A stretch of DNA of 64,000 nucleotides from Myxococcales bacterium 68-20 (GTDB lineage Bacteria > Myxococcota_A > Polyangia > Polyangiales > Polyangiaceae), in assembly GCA_001899635.1 (NCBI GenBank), contig MKVQ01000012.1, positions 62,001 through 126,000 on the forward strand, read 5' to 3'. Shown in pieces: positions 33,530 to 42,413 of this stretch. Within the stretch, counting starts at the first letter, position 1. Every line of letters begins with the position of its first letter. Made by a program: the position numbers and the translations under genes. The notes under the pieces are model-generated. The model worked only from the letters and a program-made list of their open reading frames with translations, did no database searches and had not been told where the DNA came from.

Positions 33530-34734
33530 CGCGTCTCTCCTCCGTCGGGCGCGGTTTGCTCACAAGGCTCGACGACGCACCGACCGCCGACACACGCTTG
33601 GCCGGCGACCGCATCGCACGCCCTCCCGCAAGCGCCGCAGTTTCGCGGATCACTGTCGGTGTTTACTTCGCAACCGTCCGCGAGGTTGCCGTTGCAGTCA
33701 GCCGCGCCCTGGCGGCAGGCGTGCGTGCATACGCCAGACGAACAGACGGCATCGATGTTCTTCGAGTTGGCGAATTCTCTCTCGATGGCACAGCTGACAC
33801 CGCAGACCCCGCAGGAGCCCATGTTCGAAGACAGATCGACGCACTGGCCCTGGCACGACTCGCCGAAGCACAACGTGTCACACCACGTTTGGCCCTCGGG
33901 GCATGCGCAGGCGTAGCGGTCTTTGACGATGTCGAACTTGCATTCTTGTCCCGCGCCGCATTTGTTGCCGCAGGCGGCGCAATTGTCCTTCGTATCGAGG
34001 GCAGCTTCACATCCGTTGGATGGATCGCCGTCGCAATCAGCATATCCGTGGTTGCATTTGGCGCGCCCACACTGAGCGTCGACGCAGCCGAAATATCCGT
34101 TCGCAGGCGGAGGACCGCCATCGCCAGCGTCATCGCTGTTGCAGACGTTGCCGCATGTTCCGCAGTTCTGGTCGTTTTTCTTGGGGTCGACGCACTCTCC
34201 GCTGCAGTAGATCGTGTCGCCCACGCATCCACATCCGAATTCCTGCGTCTGAACGTTGCGGGGGACGCAAGGCTTGGCCGGATCCGGACATTTGTCTCCG
34301 CACGCATTGCAATTGTCGTTGCTGCCGGGAGCGGTTTCGCAGCCGTTTTCGTCGAAGCCGTCACAGTCGAACAGTCGCGGCTTGGAGCTACATTGCAGGA
34401 CGCAGCGCCCTTCGATGCATTCGTACGTTCTTGCGCGAATGGTCGGACACGCGTGACCGCACTCGCCGCAGTTTTTCCTGTCCCGCAGCAGGTCGACGTC
34501 GCACGGGAAACGCGAGTTTTCGCACGTCGTGAATCCCTTGGGGCACTTGTTCGAGGGGCAATACTCGATGAGCCCCGCTTCTTCCGGAACGACTACCGCG
34601 GCGTCCTCGTTCGTGAAGGACGGCGGAGGGTCGTTCACGTCCACGCGCCCGACGACGTCCCGCGTGCTGGTACATCCCGCTGCCGCGGCCCACGCCACTG
34701 CGAGCGCGCAAGCCACCAATGCTCGAGCTTTCAT
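33526..34734 (-). CDS. Cys-rich repeat lipoprotein
   Basis: The 402-residue protein has a signal ending in AAGC (Cys21) and a body with more than forty cysteines arranged in repeats such as NCGECGHACP, NCGTCGNVCN, NCAACGNKCG and NCGACGRACD, with DCDGDPSNGCE-type segments between them. Such modules are frequent in large secreted proteins of Polyangia and are probably disulphide-stabilised stalks or binding modules. It begins the run of five coupled lipoprotein genes, 51 bases after the membrane TPR protein gene. Confidence 0.88.
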   Translation of the reverse strand: MKARALVACALAVAWAAAAGCTSTRDVVGRVDVNDPPPSFTNEDAAVVVPEEAGLIEYCPSNKCPKGFTTCENSRFPCDVDLLRDRKNCGECGHACPTIRARTYECIEGRCVLQCSSKPRLFDCDGFDENGCETAPGSNDNCNACGDKCPDPAKPCVPRNVQTQEFGCGCVGDTIYCSGECVDPKKNDQNCGTCGNVCNSDDAGDGGPPPANGYFGCVDAQCGRAKCNHGYADCDGDPSNGCEAALDTKDNCAACGNKCGAGQECKFDIVKDRYACACPEGQTWCDTLCFGESCQGQCVDLSSNMGSCGVCGVSCAIEREFANSKNIDAVCSSGVCTHACRQGAADCNGNLADGCEVNTDSDPRNCGACGRACDAVAGQACVGGRCVVEPCEQTAPDGGETR

Positions 34735-34785
34735 CGAAACAGTCTCCTGAAGAACACTGATGACCGCGCGGCTCGCTCGGCCGCC

Positions 34786-35520
34786 TTACGGCTCTGAATG
34801 CTTTTCCTCGCCGAGCACCCGACGGCATCGCGCGGCGCCGGCCTGCGCCTGGACGGACAGCGCACCACCGGGCCGGCTCGACAGCGCGCGCTCGTAGAGT
34901 GCCAACGCGCCTCGCGGATCCCCGAGGTGCTCGAGGCGAAGCGATGCGAGGGCGACGGTCGCTGCATACGACTCGTCGACCTGCGAGCCCATGACACGTT
35001 CGTAGAGCGCCGCAGCACGCGCCCATTCGCGTTGCCCGCGGGCACGATTGGCCTCCGCCAGGAGGTCGGAGGCCGTCTCTCGCGGGCGGGCGCTCGGATC
35101 GCTCACCTTCGCCGGAGCGGGTGCGGTAGACGGCGACGGCGCCACGGCGTTCGGCAGGGCGTCGACCGACACGGAGTCGATCGTCGCCGGCGCGGTCGGC
35201 GCCGAGTCGATCGCCGGCTGCTCGGGCGTGGCGATGATGGAGCTCGCAGGTGCAGCGGCGATCGTCGGACCGGCACACGTGCCGTCCACACACTCGCTCG
35301 ATCGCACGCTGTAGGCCAGGCCGAGGACGGCCAGCGCGCCGCCCACGCCGGCGATCGCGAAGAGCGATCGCGAGCTCCGAAGCGCCAGCCCCGTGCCGGC
35401 GGTCGGGAGCGCCCGATCGACGATCTTCGACGCGAGCGCTTTGGCCTCGTCGGTGGCGAGAGGCGACGCGGGCCCCGCTTCACTGTCCAGCTCGAAGGCG
35501 TCGAGCCATTCCGGCTTCAT
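34786..35520 (-). CDS. Membrane-anchored TPR-like protein, probable partner of the adjacent sigma factor
   Basis: The 244-residue protein has a cytoplasmic N-terminus of about 50 residues, one membrane helix (about 51-71), a Pro/Ala/Ser-rich stretch and a C-terminal TPR-like helical part (about 155-235: AEANRARGQREWARAAALYE, AALALYERALSSRPGGALS-type periodicity). The layout (N-terminal cytosolic segment, single helix, external domain) and the ATGA overlap with the sigma gene suggest an anti-sigma factor or signal sensor. The usual zinc anti-sigma motif is not visible, so the role is inferred from context. Confidence 0.75.
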   Translation of the reverse strand: MKPEWLDAFELDSEAGPASPLATDEAKALASKIVDRALPTAGTGLALRSSRSLFAIAGVGGALAVLGLAYSVRSSECVDGTCAGPTIAAAPASSIIATPEQPAIDSAPTAPATIDSVSVDALPNAVAPSPSTAPAPAKVSDPSARPRETASDLLAEANRARGQREWARAAALYERVMGSQVDESYAATVALASLRLEHLGDPRGALALYERALSSRPGGALSVQAQAGAARCRRVLGEEKHSEP

Positions 35521-36110
35521 CGCGAGTCTCCCTCTTTCGCGTCCATCTGGCGACGCAGATGCTGCATTCCCAGACGCAGGCGGCTTCGGGCCGTCTCGAG
35601 CGGCACGTCCATCTCTTCGGCGACCTCGGCGGCGCTCATGCCGAGCACGTGGTGGAGAACGACGGTGAACCTCTGCTCGACCGGCAGCGCGTCGAGGGCA
35701 GCAGCGATGCGTGTGCGCGTCGCGTAGGCGCCGGCGACGTCGTGGGGCGCCGCCACGTCTTCTTCGACCTGAGGGGACTCGTGCCGGGCACGGCGCCGCT
35801 GCCGGCGAAGCTGGGCGAACGTCGCGCGAACGACGACGCGATCGACCCACGCCTGGAACGAGCCCGTCGGGCGATAGCTCGGAAGACTGTGGAGGACGGT
35901 GACGAGCGCCTCTTGAGTGACGTCGTCGATGTCGCTGCTTCGCGTGAGGTAACGGACGAGGTTGCGAACCCTGGGCAGCAGCTCCAGGGCGAGCTCCTGG
36001 GCCGCCGCACGATCGCCGCGCGCCGCCGCTTCGATCCGCCCCTGCGGCCGCTCGGCGGACGCGAGCTCGATCCGAGTCGGTGACGTCAAGGCAACGTTGC
36101 CCACGTTCAT
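35517..36110 (-). CDS. ECF-type RNA polymerase sigma factor
   Basis: The 197-residue protein has sigma region 2 at about 30-100 (RVRNLVRYLTRSSDIDDVTQ, then EALVTVLHSLPSYRPTGSF) and region 4 at about 135-187 (ALDALPVEQRFTVVLHHVLG, AEVAEEMDVPLETARSRLRL). The IDDVTQEAL segment is the conserved -10-recognition helix. It is the second gene of the long leftward operon and overlaps the TPR-protein gene by ATGA. I prefer the ATG at 36110; one at 36131 would add seven residues. Confidence 0.92.
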   Translation of the reverse strand: MNVGNVALTSPTRIELASAERPQGRIEAAARGDRAAAQELALELLPRVRNLVRYLTRSSDIDDVTQEALVTVLHSLPSYRPTGSFQAWVDRVVVRATFAQLRRQRRRARHESPQVEEDVAAPHDVAGAYATRTRIAAALDALPVEQRFTVVLHHVLGMSAAEVAEEMDVPLETARSRLRLGMQHLRRQMDAKEGDSR

Positions 36111-36193
36111 ACAAGGATCGGCGCGACGCAAATCGGGTCATCGTCGCCGTACGATTTCACGCCGAGCACAGCCGTAGCCGCGCACGCCGGCGC

Positions 36194-37312
36194 CTACCAG
36201 GCCGGGCCGAAGTCCAGCGAAGCGCTGAGATACGGTTGAAGCGGCCAGAGCGCGAGCTCTCGGACGTCACGCCCACCCGGGCCCTCGTAGCTGAACGCCG
36301 GAGGGAAGAAGACGAAGTCCGCGCCGACGCCGATGGCCACGCGCGGCCACGAGCGATGAGGCGCCCACGCGATACGTGCCTCCGGACCGACGTAACCGTG
36401 GACGTTGACCTGCGACGCGCTCGCCACGAGGCGCGCGACACGCGGCCGTGTGGAGCGGAGGAAGAGCGCGACGCCCGCATGAACGTCGAACGTCGCGGTC
36501 ACCTGCTCCCCGAGCTGCCAGCGGCCCCCGGCAAACACGCCGAAGGTATGGCGGCGGATGAGGAGCGAGCCGACCGAATCGCGACGCACGTCGGTGACTC
36601 CGAGCGTCAGCGCAGCACCGCCCTCGAAGGTACCGCGCGCGAGCCCAAGACGATGGCTCACGGCGGCGGACGGCGTCGCGTGAGCGACCACGGCCCGGGC
36701 GCCGACCGCGGTGAACGGTGTCCACGCGGCGTGCGGCTCGCGAGCGACTGCCTCGACGGGCGCCTTGGGCGCCGCCGGCGTGCGCGTCACGACGGGCGCA
36801 TCGAGCGGCGCCGGCGCATCACGAGCGGGGGATGCCTCGGGCTCATCGACCGCCGGGCCCTCGATCGGGCGACCGATGGGCTCGCCGGCGAGGAGCGACT
36901 GCAAGACGTCCCTCACGAGCAGGCTCGACGTCTCGAGCATCGCGGACGGCGACCCTGCCCCCTGATCGACACGGTGAACGAACAACCGGCGTGCCCGCGG
37001 GTCCGTAACGAAGATCGTGATGTCCCCGCGAGCGGCGACCACGAACCAGACGACCGCGCGCGCGCCGTAGGAACGGGCGACGACGTCTGCGCGGGCCTGC
37101 GCCGCCTCGGCGTCCGGCTCGATCGGCTCGGGCACGCGTACGATCGTCAGTGGCAGGTCGCTCGTTTGCCCGCGGACCCGCTCGAGCACCGCGTCGGCGA
37201 CCGGGCGATCGACTCGGACGACGCAGACCATCGACTCGGCTCGTGCGATCGATGTCGTCACGAGGACGAGTAGCCACGCAGCGAGCGCCATCCAAAGCCC
37301 GCGCGCCGCCAT
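36194..37312 (-). CDS. Exported protein with probable outer-membrane barrel domain
   Basis: The 372-residue protein has a signal peptide (about 1-25, ending ARAES), an N-terminal alpha/beta domain (about 28-150), a Pro/Ala linker (about 155-195) and a C-terminal part of alternating amphipathic strands ending in YLSASLDFGPAW, with an aromatic final residue as in outer-membrane barrels. It lies 83 bases before the sigma gene on the same strand and is likely the first gene of the operon. It could be the surface sensor or export partner; this is inference. Confidence 0.75.
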   Translation of the reverse strand: MAARGLWMALAAWLLVLVTTSIARAESMVCVVRVDRPVADAVLERVRGQTSDLPLTIVRVPEPIEPDAEAAQARADVVARSYGARAVVWFVVAARGDITIFVTDPRARRLFVHRVDQGAGSPSAMLETSSLLVRDVLQSLLAGEPIGRPIEGPAVDEPEASPARDAPAPLDAPVVTRTPAAPKAPVEAVAREPHAAWTPFTAVGARAVVAHATPSAAVSHRLGLARGTFEGGAALTLGVTDVRRDSVGSLLIRRHTFGVFAGGRWQLGEQVTATFDVHAGVALFLRSTRPRVARLVASASQVNVHGYVGPEARIAWAPHRSWPRVAIGVGADFVFFPPAFSYEGPGGRDVRELALWPLQPYLSASLDFGPAW

Positions 37313-37515
37313 GAGACACGGAACTTACCGCGCCCCCTCCAAGGCCATCCAGCGGATTTCTTGCGCTCGTACCGCCGAATGCTCGAGCTCACTCGATTCA
37401 GACGAGCCCGCCCCTGCCAAACCGAGCACGCGCTGACGACTCCACAAAACGCGACCGGCAACGAACGCTGAGCGTCGCCGCCGGTCAATCTCGCTCGTGA
37501 ATCGCACCGCGCCGC

Positions 37516-37538
37516 GTCCTCCCGGCGAACGGGAGGAC
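37516..37538 (-). terminator. Terminator hairpin of the S1-domain gene
   Basis: GTCCTCCCG (37516-37524), a five-base loop and CGGGAGGAC (37530-37538) form a perfect 9-bp stem 12 bases after the S1 gene's stop (leftward). No T-run follows, as is common at high GC. It also separates this gene from the sigma-factor operon. Confidence 0.7.
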
Positions 37539-37550
37539 ACGCGCTGCGCG

Positions 37551-39725
37551 TCACTTGCTCGGGGTCGTGTTCCGCTTCGCCAGGAGATCGGCGAACGTGC
37601 CGAACTTCGCCTCGCGCTTCACCTGCGCGCGGTACTGCTGGTAGGCGTTGCGCTCGTTATCCTCGTTGAGCGCCTTGATCGAGAGCTTCAGCTCGCCGCG
37701 GCGAGGATCGTGCTCGGTGATCTTGACGTCGAGCTGCTTGCCGACCGGGAAGAGCTTCCTGAGCTCCGTGCCGCGGGGCGTGCCCGTGGCGGCGGCGCTG
37801 ATGAAGCCGCGGGCATGACGGCCCGTCGCGCCGAGGACGCGGACGGCGAGGCCGCCCGACTCCACGGCCACGACGACGACCTTCACGACCTTGTGGAGCT
37901 GGATCCGCTGCGGCTCCTCGTTCGCGGCCTCTCCCGTCGGAGCGGGGTGGAGCGCGATGCGGTGCTGGCGCGAATCGACGCTCGCGACCACGACCTCGAT
38001 CTCGTCACCGACCTTCACCACCTCTTCGGGGTGCTCGATCCGCTTCACCGAGAGATCGGCGCTGTGGATGAGGCCGTCGATGCCGGACTCGAGCTCGATG
38101 AACGCGCCGAACGGCTGGAGGCGCGCCACCTTGCCGGTGTGCCGCGTGCCCTGCGCGTACTTCTGCGCGACCTGGCTCCAGGGATCTTCGATCGCCGCCT
38201 TGCGCGAGAGCCAGAGCTTCCCGCGCTCGTCGAGGCGAAGGATCTTCACCTTCACCGTCTCGCCGATCTTGAAGACGTCCTTCGGCTGATCGGCGCGGTT
38301 GTGGCTCATCTCGCTGAGCGGGACGAGACCCTCGACACCGCCGACGTCGACGAAGGCTCCGAAGGGAACCACCGTCCGAACGACGCCGTCGACGACGCCG
38401 CCCATCGGGATGTTCTTGAGCGCTTCCTCGCGCTTCTCCTTCGCCTCGGTCTCGAGCATCGCGCGGCGCGAGAGGACGACGTCGCGCCCGCGCTTCGCGT
38501 ACTGGGTGACCGCGAACGGCAATCGCTTGCCGACGAGATGCGAGAGGTCCGAGCCCGGACGAAGCTCGACGTGCGAGGCCGGCGCGAACGCGCGGAGGCC
38601 GTCGACGTCGACCTCGACACCGCCCTTGATGGTGCCGGTGACGAGCCCGAAGATCAGGGCGCCCGAACGCGAGGCCTCGGCGACGACGGGCTTCGCCTTC
38701 TGCACGCGCTTCGGATGGTGCGTGAGGACGACGAGGCCGCCGCGGCCGCCGTCGTTGTGGACGAGGCCGACGAACGAAGCGCCCGGCTCCAGAATGACGT
38801 TCGGGAGCTGCGGGGTCTTGTCCTCGACCTTGCTCGCGTCGTCGGCGGGCGCGGCCTCGGTGCCTTCGACGGGCGCGCCTGCTTCGGCGGGCGCACCTGC
38901 TTCGCTCTCACCCTTCGTCTCGGCCGGCGTGGCCGCTACCGTAACGGGCTCCTGCGGAGCGGACGGGGTCTCCTCCGCATTGGCAGGGGCAGCGTCGGCC
39001 TCGGCGGAAGCCTCTTCCGCCGTCGCGGCCTCCTCGGATGCCTCGGATGCCTCGGATGCGCCCTCGGCGGACGCACCGTTGGAGCGGGCGGCCGCGAGCT
39101 CGTCGGCCTCCTTCTTGTCGGCCTTCGTGTACTCCTCGACGTCATCCTCGGTGATGAGGAGCTCGCGGAGGTCGAAGATCGCCTTCGCCTTGCCCGAGAG
39201 GTCGACGAAGAGCGCGTCCTCGGTGAACTCGATCACCTTTCCGAAGACGACGTCGCCGACGTTGAACGCCGGACGCTCGCGCTCGACACGCTCGCGCTTC
39301 GGCTTCGGCTGACGCGGCTCACGGGGCGGTCGCGGTTCGCCACCTTCGGGCGCAGCTGCGCCATCGGTCGCGGGCGCACCTTCGGCGGTCTGACCTTCGG
39401 CCTGCGGGCCCTTCTTCTTCCGCCGCCGGCGACGACGCTTCTTCGGAGCGCCATCGGCCGTGGCCTCGGGCGCACCGCCTTCGGCGGCCTCGGCGCCATC
39501 GGCGTCGGCGTCACTTTCGTCTCCGCCCTCATCGTCGCCACCAGCGGATCCCGCCGGCGCATCGACGTGCGCCTCTGCTCCAGCCTCCTTCGACTGTTCG
39601 ATGGAAGCGGTGTGTGAAGACGCCTCGACCGGCGGCGCAACATCGTGCGCTCGAGCCGGTGCCTGCGGCGACGGAGCCTCCGCGGCGGGAGGGGTGTTGG
39701 GATCGGGGGTCTGGGGATCGGTCAT
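37551..39725 (-). CDS. S1-domain RNA-binding protein with basic N-terminus
   Basis: The 724-residue protein has an acidic Ala-rich N-terminus, a very basic tract KKRRRRRRKKKG (about 95-106), and several S1 RNA-binding domains. The first S1-like fold (about 155-345) is interrupted by roughly 110 residues of Ala/Glu repeats; further domains lie at about 357-425, 440-512 (GVVDGVVRTVVPFGAFVDVG), 526-594 (GKVARLQPFGAFIELESGID) and, less clearly, 612-686. It resembles ribosomal protein S1 and related translation or RNA-turnover factors, but the basic tract and the split domain are unusual for plain S1. I chose the ATG at 39725; one at 39743 is possible. Confidence 0.9.
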   Translation of the reverse strand: MTDPQTPDPNTPPAAEAPSPQAPARAHDVAPPVEASSHTASIEQSKEAGAEAHVDAPAGSAGGDDEGGDESDADADGAEAAEGGAPEATADGAPKKRRRRRRKKKGPQAEGQTAEGAPATDGAAAPEGGEPRPPREPRQPKPKRERVERERPAFNVGDVVFGKVIEFTEDALFVDLSGKAKAIFDLRELLITEDDVEEYTKADKKEADELAAARSNGASAEGASEASEASEEAATAEEASAEADAAPANAEETPSAPQEPVTVAATPAETKGESEAGAPAEAGAPVEGTEAAPADDASKVEDKTPQLPNVILEPGASFVGLVHNDGGRGGLVVLTHHPKRVQKAKPVVAEASRSGALIFGLVTGTIKGGVEVDVDGLRAFAPASHVELRPGSDLSHLVGKRLPFAVTQYAKRGRDVVLSRRAMLETEAKEKREEALKNIPMGGVVDGVVRTVVPFGAFVDVGGVEGLVPLSEMSHNRADQPKDVFKIGETVKVKILRLDERGKLWLSRKAAIEDPWSQVAQKYAQGTRHTGKVARLQPFGAFIELESGIDGLIHSADLSVKRIEHPEEVVKVGDEIEVVVASVDSRQHRIALHPAPTGEAANEEPQRIQLHKVVKVVVVAVESGGLAVRVLGATGRHARGFISAAATGTPRGTELRKLFPVGKQLDVKITEHDPRRGELKLSIKALNEDNERNAYQQYRAQVKREAKFGTFADLLAKRNTTPSK

Positions 39726-39851
39726 GACGAAAGGCGTGGGCAAAATGGCCCTGGAAAAACGGGGGCACCTTAGCGCACGGGCCGGTAGGGGCGCCAGACC
39801 CGTGTTGAAGAGGGCGAAGAGCGCCGGAACTGGCCGGCCGGGGCAGAGAAC

Positions 39852-41750
39852 CTAACGACTCGCTTCCACCGCGCCAACCTGCGCCGGGCCTGGATTTCGT
39901 TCGGATCCGGAGGTCGACGCCGCTGCGACCTGAACCTGCGGCGCCCGAGCGCGGAGATGGGCGGGACGCGTGCCGGGCGGCGCGATCGCATCGAAAGCGA
40001 GGCCGTGAGCCGCAAGACGGTTCTGATAATAGAACAGGAGCCGCGTGTCGCGGAGCACGAGCTCGTTGCCGCGCGGCGCGAGCACCTCGTTCGTGTGGTA
40101 GCCCGCGAAGGCTCGGAGGGCGTCCTCGACGATGGCGTCGCCGCGCTTCCCCTTCATCGTCGGGGACACGACGATCTCTCCGCGCGCCTCCATCGCGGTC
40201 AGGCGTTCGACGATGACGTCGACGTCCTCCGCAAGCTCGGCCTTGGGGATCGAGATGTCGTTCCGGTGCCGGAGGACGGTGAAGAGGTCCGCCTTGCCGA
40301 CCGCCCGACGGAGCCGCTCGAACGCGCACGCCGCCACGGCATGCGTCGCCAGCACGACGGTGTCGCGCTTGAAGGCCTCGACGATGCGCTCACCGAGCTC
40401 GCGCGTGTACTCCGCGTCGCGCGCCGGATCGAGGACGGGCTTGTTCTCGCGCCCGATGACGTAGCGCTCGGCGGCCACCGCCCGGTCGCGCGCGTCGTGG
40501 CTGATGCCCTCGTCGTCGACCTGGTTTCCGAAGCAATCGAGAGGACGCGAGTAACGGATGACGCACGCGCCATCGAGACCGAGGAGCTTATTCGAGAACG
40601 AGGCGACGCGGGCGAAGCGCGTCGATTCGTCGTCCTCGATGATGTAGCGATGCTTGCCCTCCTCCTGGAGGAAGTCGTCGATCAGCGTCTCTGCCTCGAG
40701 CGTGAGGAGGTAATTGATCGTCGCCGGGACGAAGAAGACGGGCTGCTTTTTGCCGCGCACCGTGCTCCGCACGAAGGCCTCGATACCGGTACCGGCGAGG
40801 CCGAGCTTGAGCCTCCGCTCGACTCCTCCGGAGCGGGAGCGCGTGCCGCCCGGGAAGAAGAGCGAGTGATAGCCGCGCTCGATCAGCACCGACGAGTACG
40901 TCTTGAGCACGTCCTTGTACAGCGAGTGCCTCAGCCGACGGTCGACGCGATAGGCGCCGAGGTTGTGCATGAAGTAGCTGAGGACCGGATTGGTGAAGAG
41001 GTTCTTGCCGGCACCGTAGACCGCGGGCGGAAGCCCTGCGCGCTCGATCGCGAACCCGAATACGACGGAGTCGAGGTTCGACAGGTGCGTCGGGACGTAG
41101 ACGACCGTACCGATCTCGGAGAGGCGCCGGATGTGCTCGCGCGGCCCCTGGACGAGGATCCGGCTGTCGAGCGCCGTCAGATCGAACGACGCCGGAAGGT
41201 TGCGAAGCGTCGCGCGGGGAGAGAGGAGCGCGCCGAGGAGCGGCGCCGTCACGCGGGACGCGACCTTGTAGACGCGCCGATCGAAGTTGCCCGCGACGTC
41301 CCACGCGTAGCGCTCGGCGTAATGCTTCAGCCGTTCGCGCAGCTCCGAGTCGGTCATCCGCCCGAGCTGCGCCGCGAGCGAACGCCACTCCGCGAGGTCC
41401 GGATGCCCCGAGCTCTGGAGGCGCTTCGTCTCGAGGTAAGCGGCCTCGTTGAGAGCGAGGAGCGGATCACGCGTCTGAGCCGTGACGCGATGAACGACCT
41501 CCTCCACGATCGAGGAGCGGGCTGCGTTGAAGCCGAAGATCGGAGCGGTCACGATCCCCATGAGACCCGCCTCCTCGCGTCTCGTAAAGCCGCGAAGCAC
41601 GCCGAGCCGCGCGAGCTCCGCGACGCTCGGAAATGCCTGGGAAATGCGGCTCCGTCCCGCCCACGAGAGAAGCGCTCGGCTCACTGCGCGCGGCACGCGA
41701 CGTGAACTTGGGGCTCGCGCCACCCGCAGAGGTGGGCCTTCGGCCCGCAT
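39852..41750 (-). CDS. PlsB-like glycerol-3-phosphate/lysophospholipid acyltransferase
   Basis: The 632-residue protein contains the acyltransferase block I motif THLSNLD (His222, Asp227), block II around YRVDRRL, and block III FFPGGTRSRSG (about 298-308), plus FVPATINY of block IV. The length and long helical flanks fit the PlsB/GPAT branch. It would transfer acyl chains to glycerol-3-phosphate at the inner membrane. The true start is uncertain: the first codons lie within a GC hairpin, and a GTG about 18 codons later is equally plausible. It is divergent from the DoxX gene. Confidence 0.88.
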   Translation of the reverse strand: MRAEGPPLRVARAPSSRRVPRAVSRALLSWAGRSRISQAFPSVAELARLGVLRGFTRREEAGLMGIVTAPIFGFNAARSSIVEEVVHRVTAQTRDPLLALNEAAYLETKRLQSSGHPDLAEWRSLAAQLGRMTDSELRERLKHYAERYAWDVAGNFDRRVYKVASRVTAPLLGALLSPRATLRNLPASFDLTALDSRILVQGPREHIRRLSEIGTVVYVPTHLSNLDSVVFGFAIERAGLPPAVYGAGKNLFTNPVLSYFMHNLGAYRVDRRLRHSLYKDVLKTYSSVLIERGYHSLFFPGGTRSRSGGVERRLKLGLAGTGIEAFVRSTVRGKKQPVFFVPATINYLLTLEAETLIDDFLQEEGKHRYIIEDDESTRFARVASFSNKLLGLDGACVIRYSRPLDCFGNQVDDEGISHDARDRAVAAERYVIGRENKPVLDPARDAEYTRELGERIVEAFKRDTVVLATHAVAACAFERLRRAVGKADLFTVLRHRNDISIPKAELAEDVDVIVERLTAMEARGEIVVSPTMKGKRGDAIVEDALRAFAGYHTNEVLAPRGNELVLRDTRLLFYYQNRLAAHGLAFDAIAPPGTRPAHLRARAPQVQVAAASTSGSERNPGPAQVGAVEASR

Positions 41751-41815
41751 TGTATTTGCATCCTTTCCGAGTCGAAGAGCGCCCGGCGAAGCGGACGCGA
41801 CGGAAGGGCTTCACG

Positions 41816-42400
41816 ATGAGCACCACGACGAATACGGACCTGAGACAACCCACGGACACGGACGACGTGATCGGTCGCGCGAGAGCCGACATGCTCGAGC
41901 CGGGTCACTCGCTCCTCCAACGTCTCGTCGCGACCGACAGCCGGGTCGCTCCGGCGATCGCGCGCCTCTCGCTCGGGCTCGTGATCCTCCCCCACGCGCT
42001 CCAGAAGACGCTGGGCTGGTTCGGAGGCCCGGGCTTCTCGGGCGCCTACGAGGCGTTCAGGACGACGATGCACATCCCCGGGCCGCTCGCGTTCCTGGCG
42101 ATCTTCGCCGAGCTCGCCGGCTCGATCGGGCTCATCCTCGGTGTGCTCACGCGAGTTTCCGCGGTCGCGGTCATCGCCGTGATGCTCGGAGCGATCGGCA
42201 TCGTCCACCTGCCGAACGGCTTCTTCATGAACTGGTCCGGGCTACAGGCGGGTGAAGGCTTCGAGTATCACCTGCTCGCGATCGCGCTCGGCATCGTCTG
42301 CCTGCTCGAGGGCGGCGGGCGCGTCTCCGTCGACCGCGCGCTCATGCGCTGGCGACCGGCGAACGGCGGAAGCGTGAGCCCGGTGCTGATGGAACGCTGA
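41816..42400 (+). CDS. DoxX-family membrane protein
   Basis: The 194-residue protein has about 40 polar N-terminal residues, then four membrane helices with typical DoxX segments: ARLSLGLVILPHALQKTLGW, LAIFAELAGSIGLILGVLTR and IGIVHLPNGFFMNW. DoxX-like proteins are small redox-associated membrane proteins; the exact role is usually unknown. The start at 41816 is preferred over upstream in-frame ATGs because upstream sequence overlaps the divergent acyltransferase gene. It converges with the creatininase gene, nine bases apart. Confidence 0.88.
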   Translation: MSTTTNTDLRQPTDTDDVIGRARADMLEPGHSLLQRLVATDSRVAPAIARLSLGLVILPHALQKTLGWFGGPGFSGAYEAFRTTMHIPGPLAFLAIFAELAGSIGLILGVLTRVSAVAVIAVMLGAIGIVHLPNGFFMNWSGLQAGEGFEYHLLAIALGIVCLLEGGGRVSVDRALMRWRPANGGSVSPVLMER

Positions 42401-42413
42401 GCGCCTCGCTCAG
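42397..42413. terminator. Small symmetrical hairpin spanning two convergent stop codons
   Basis: CTGAGCG-CCT-CGCTCAG is a perfect 7-bp stem with a three-base loop. It covers the stop codons of both the DoxX gene and the creatininase gene, so it could act in both directions. Confidence 0.4.

Noticed and set aside
37497-39617. A 706-residue rightward frame opposite the S1-domain gene
   Set aside because: Antisense to five recognisable S1-type regions; composition is repetitive Asp/Arg/Leu with no motif.
39957-41705. A 582-residue rightward frame opposite the acyltransferase gene
   Set aside because: Antisense to clear acyltransferase motifs; no recognisable domain.
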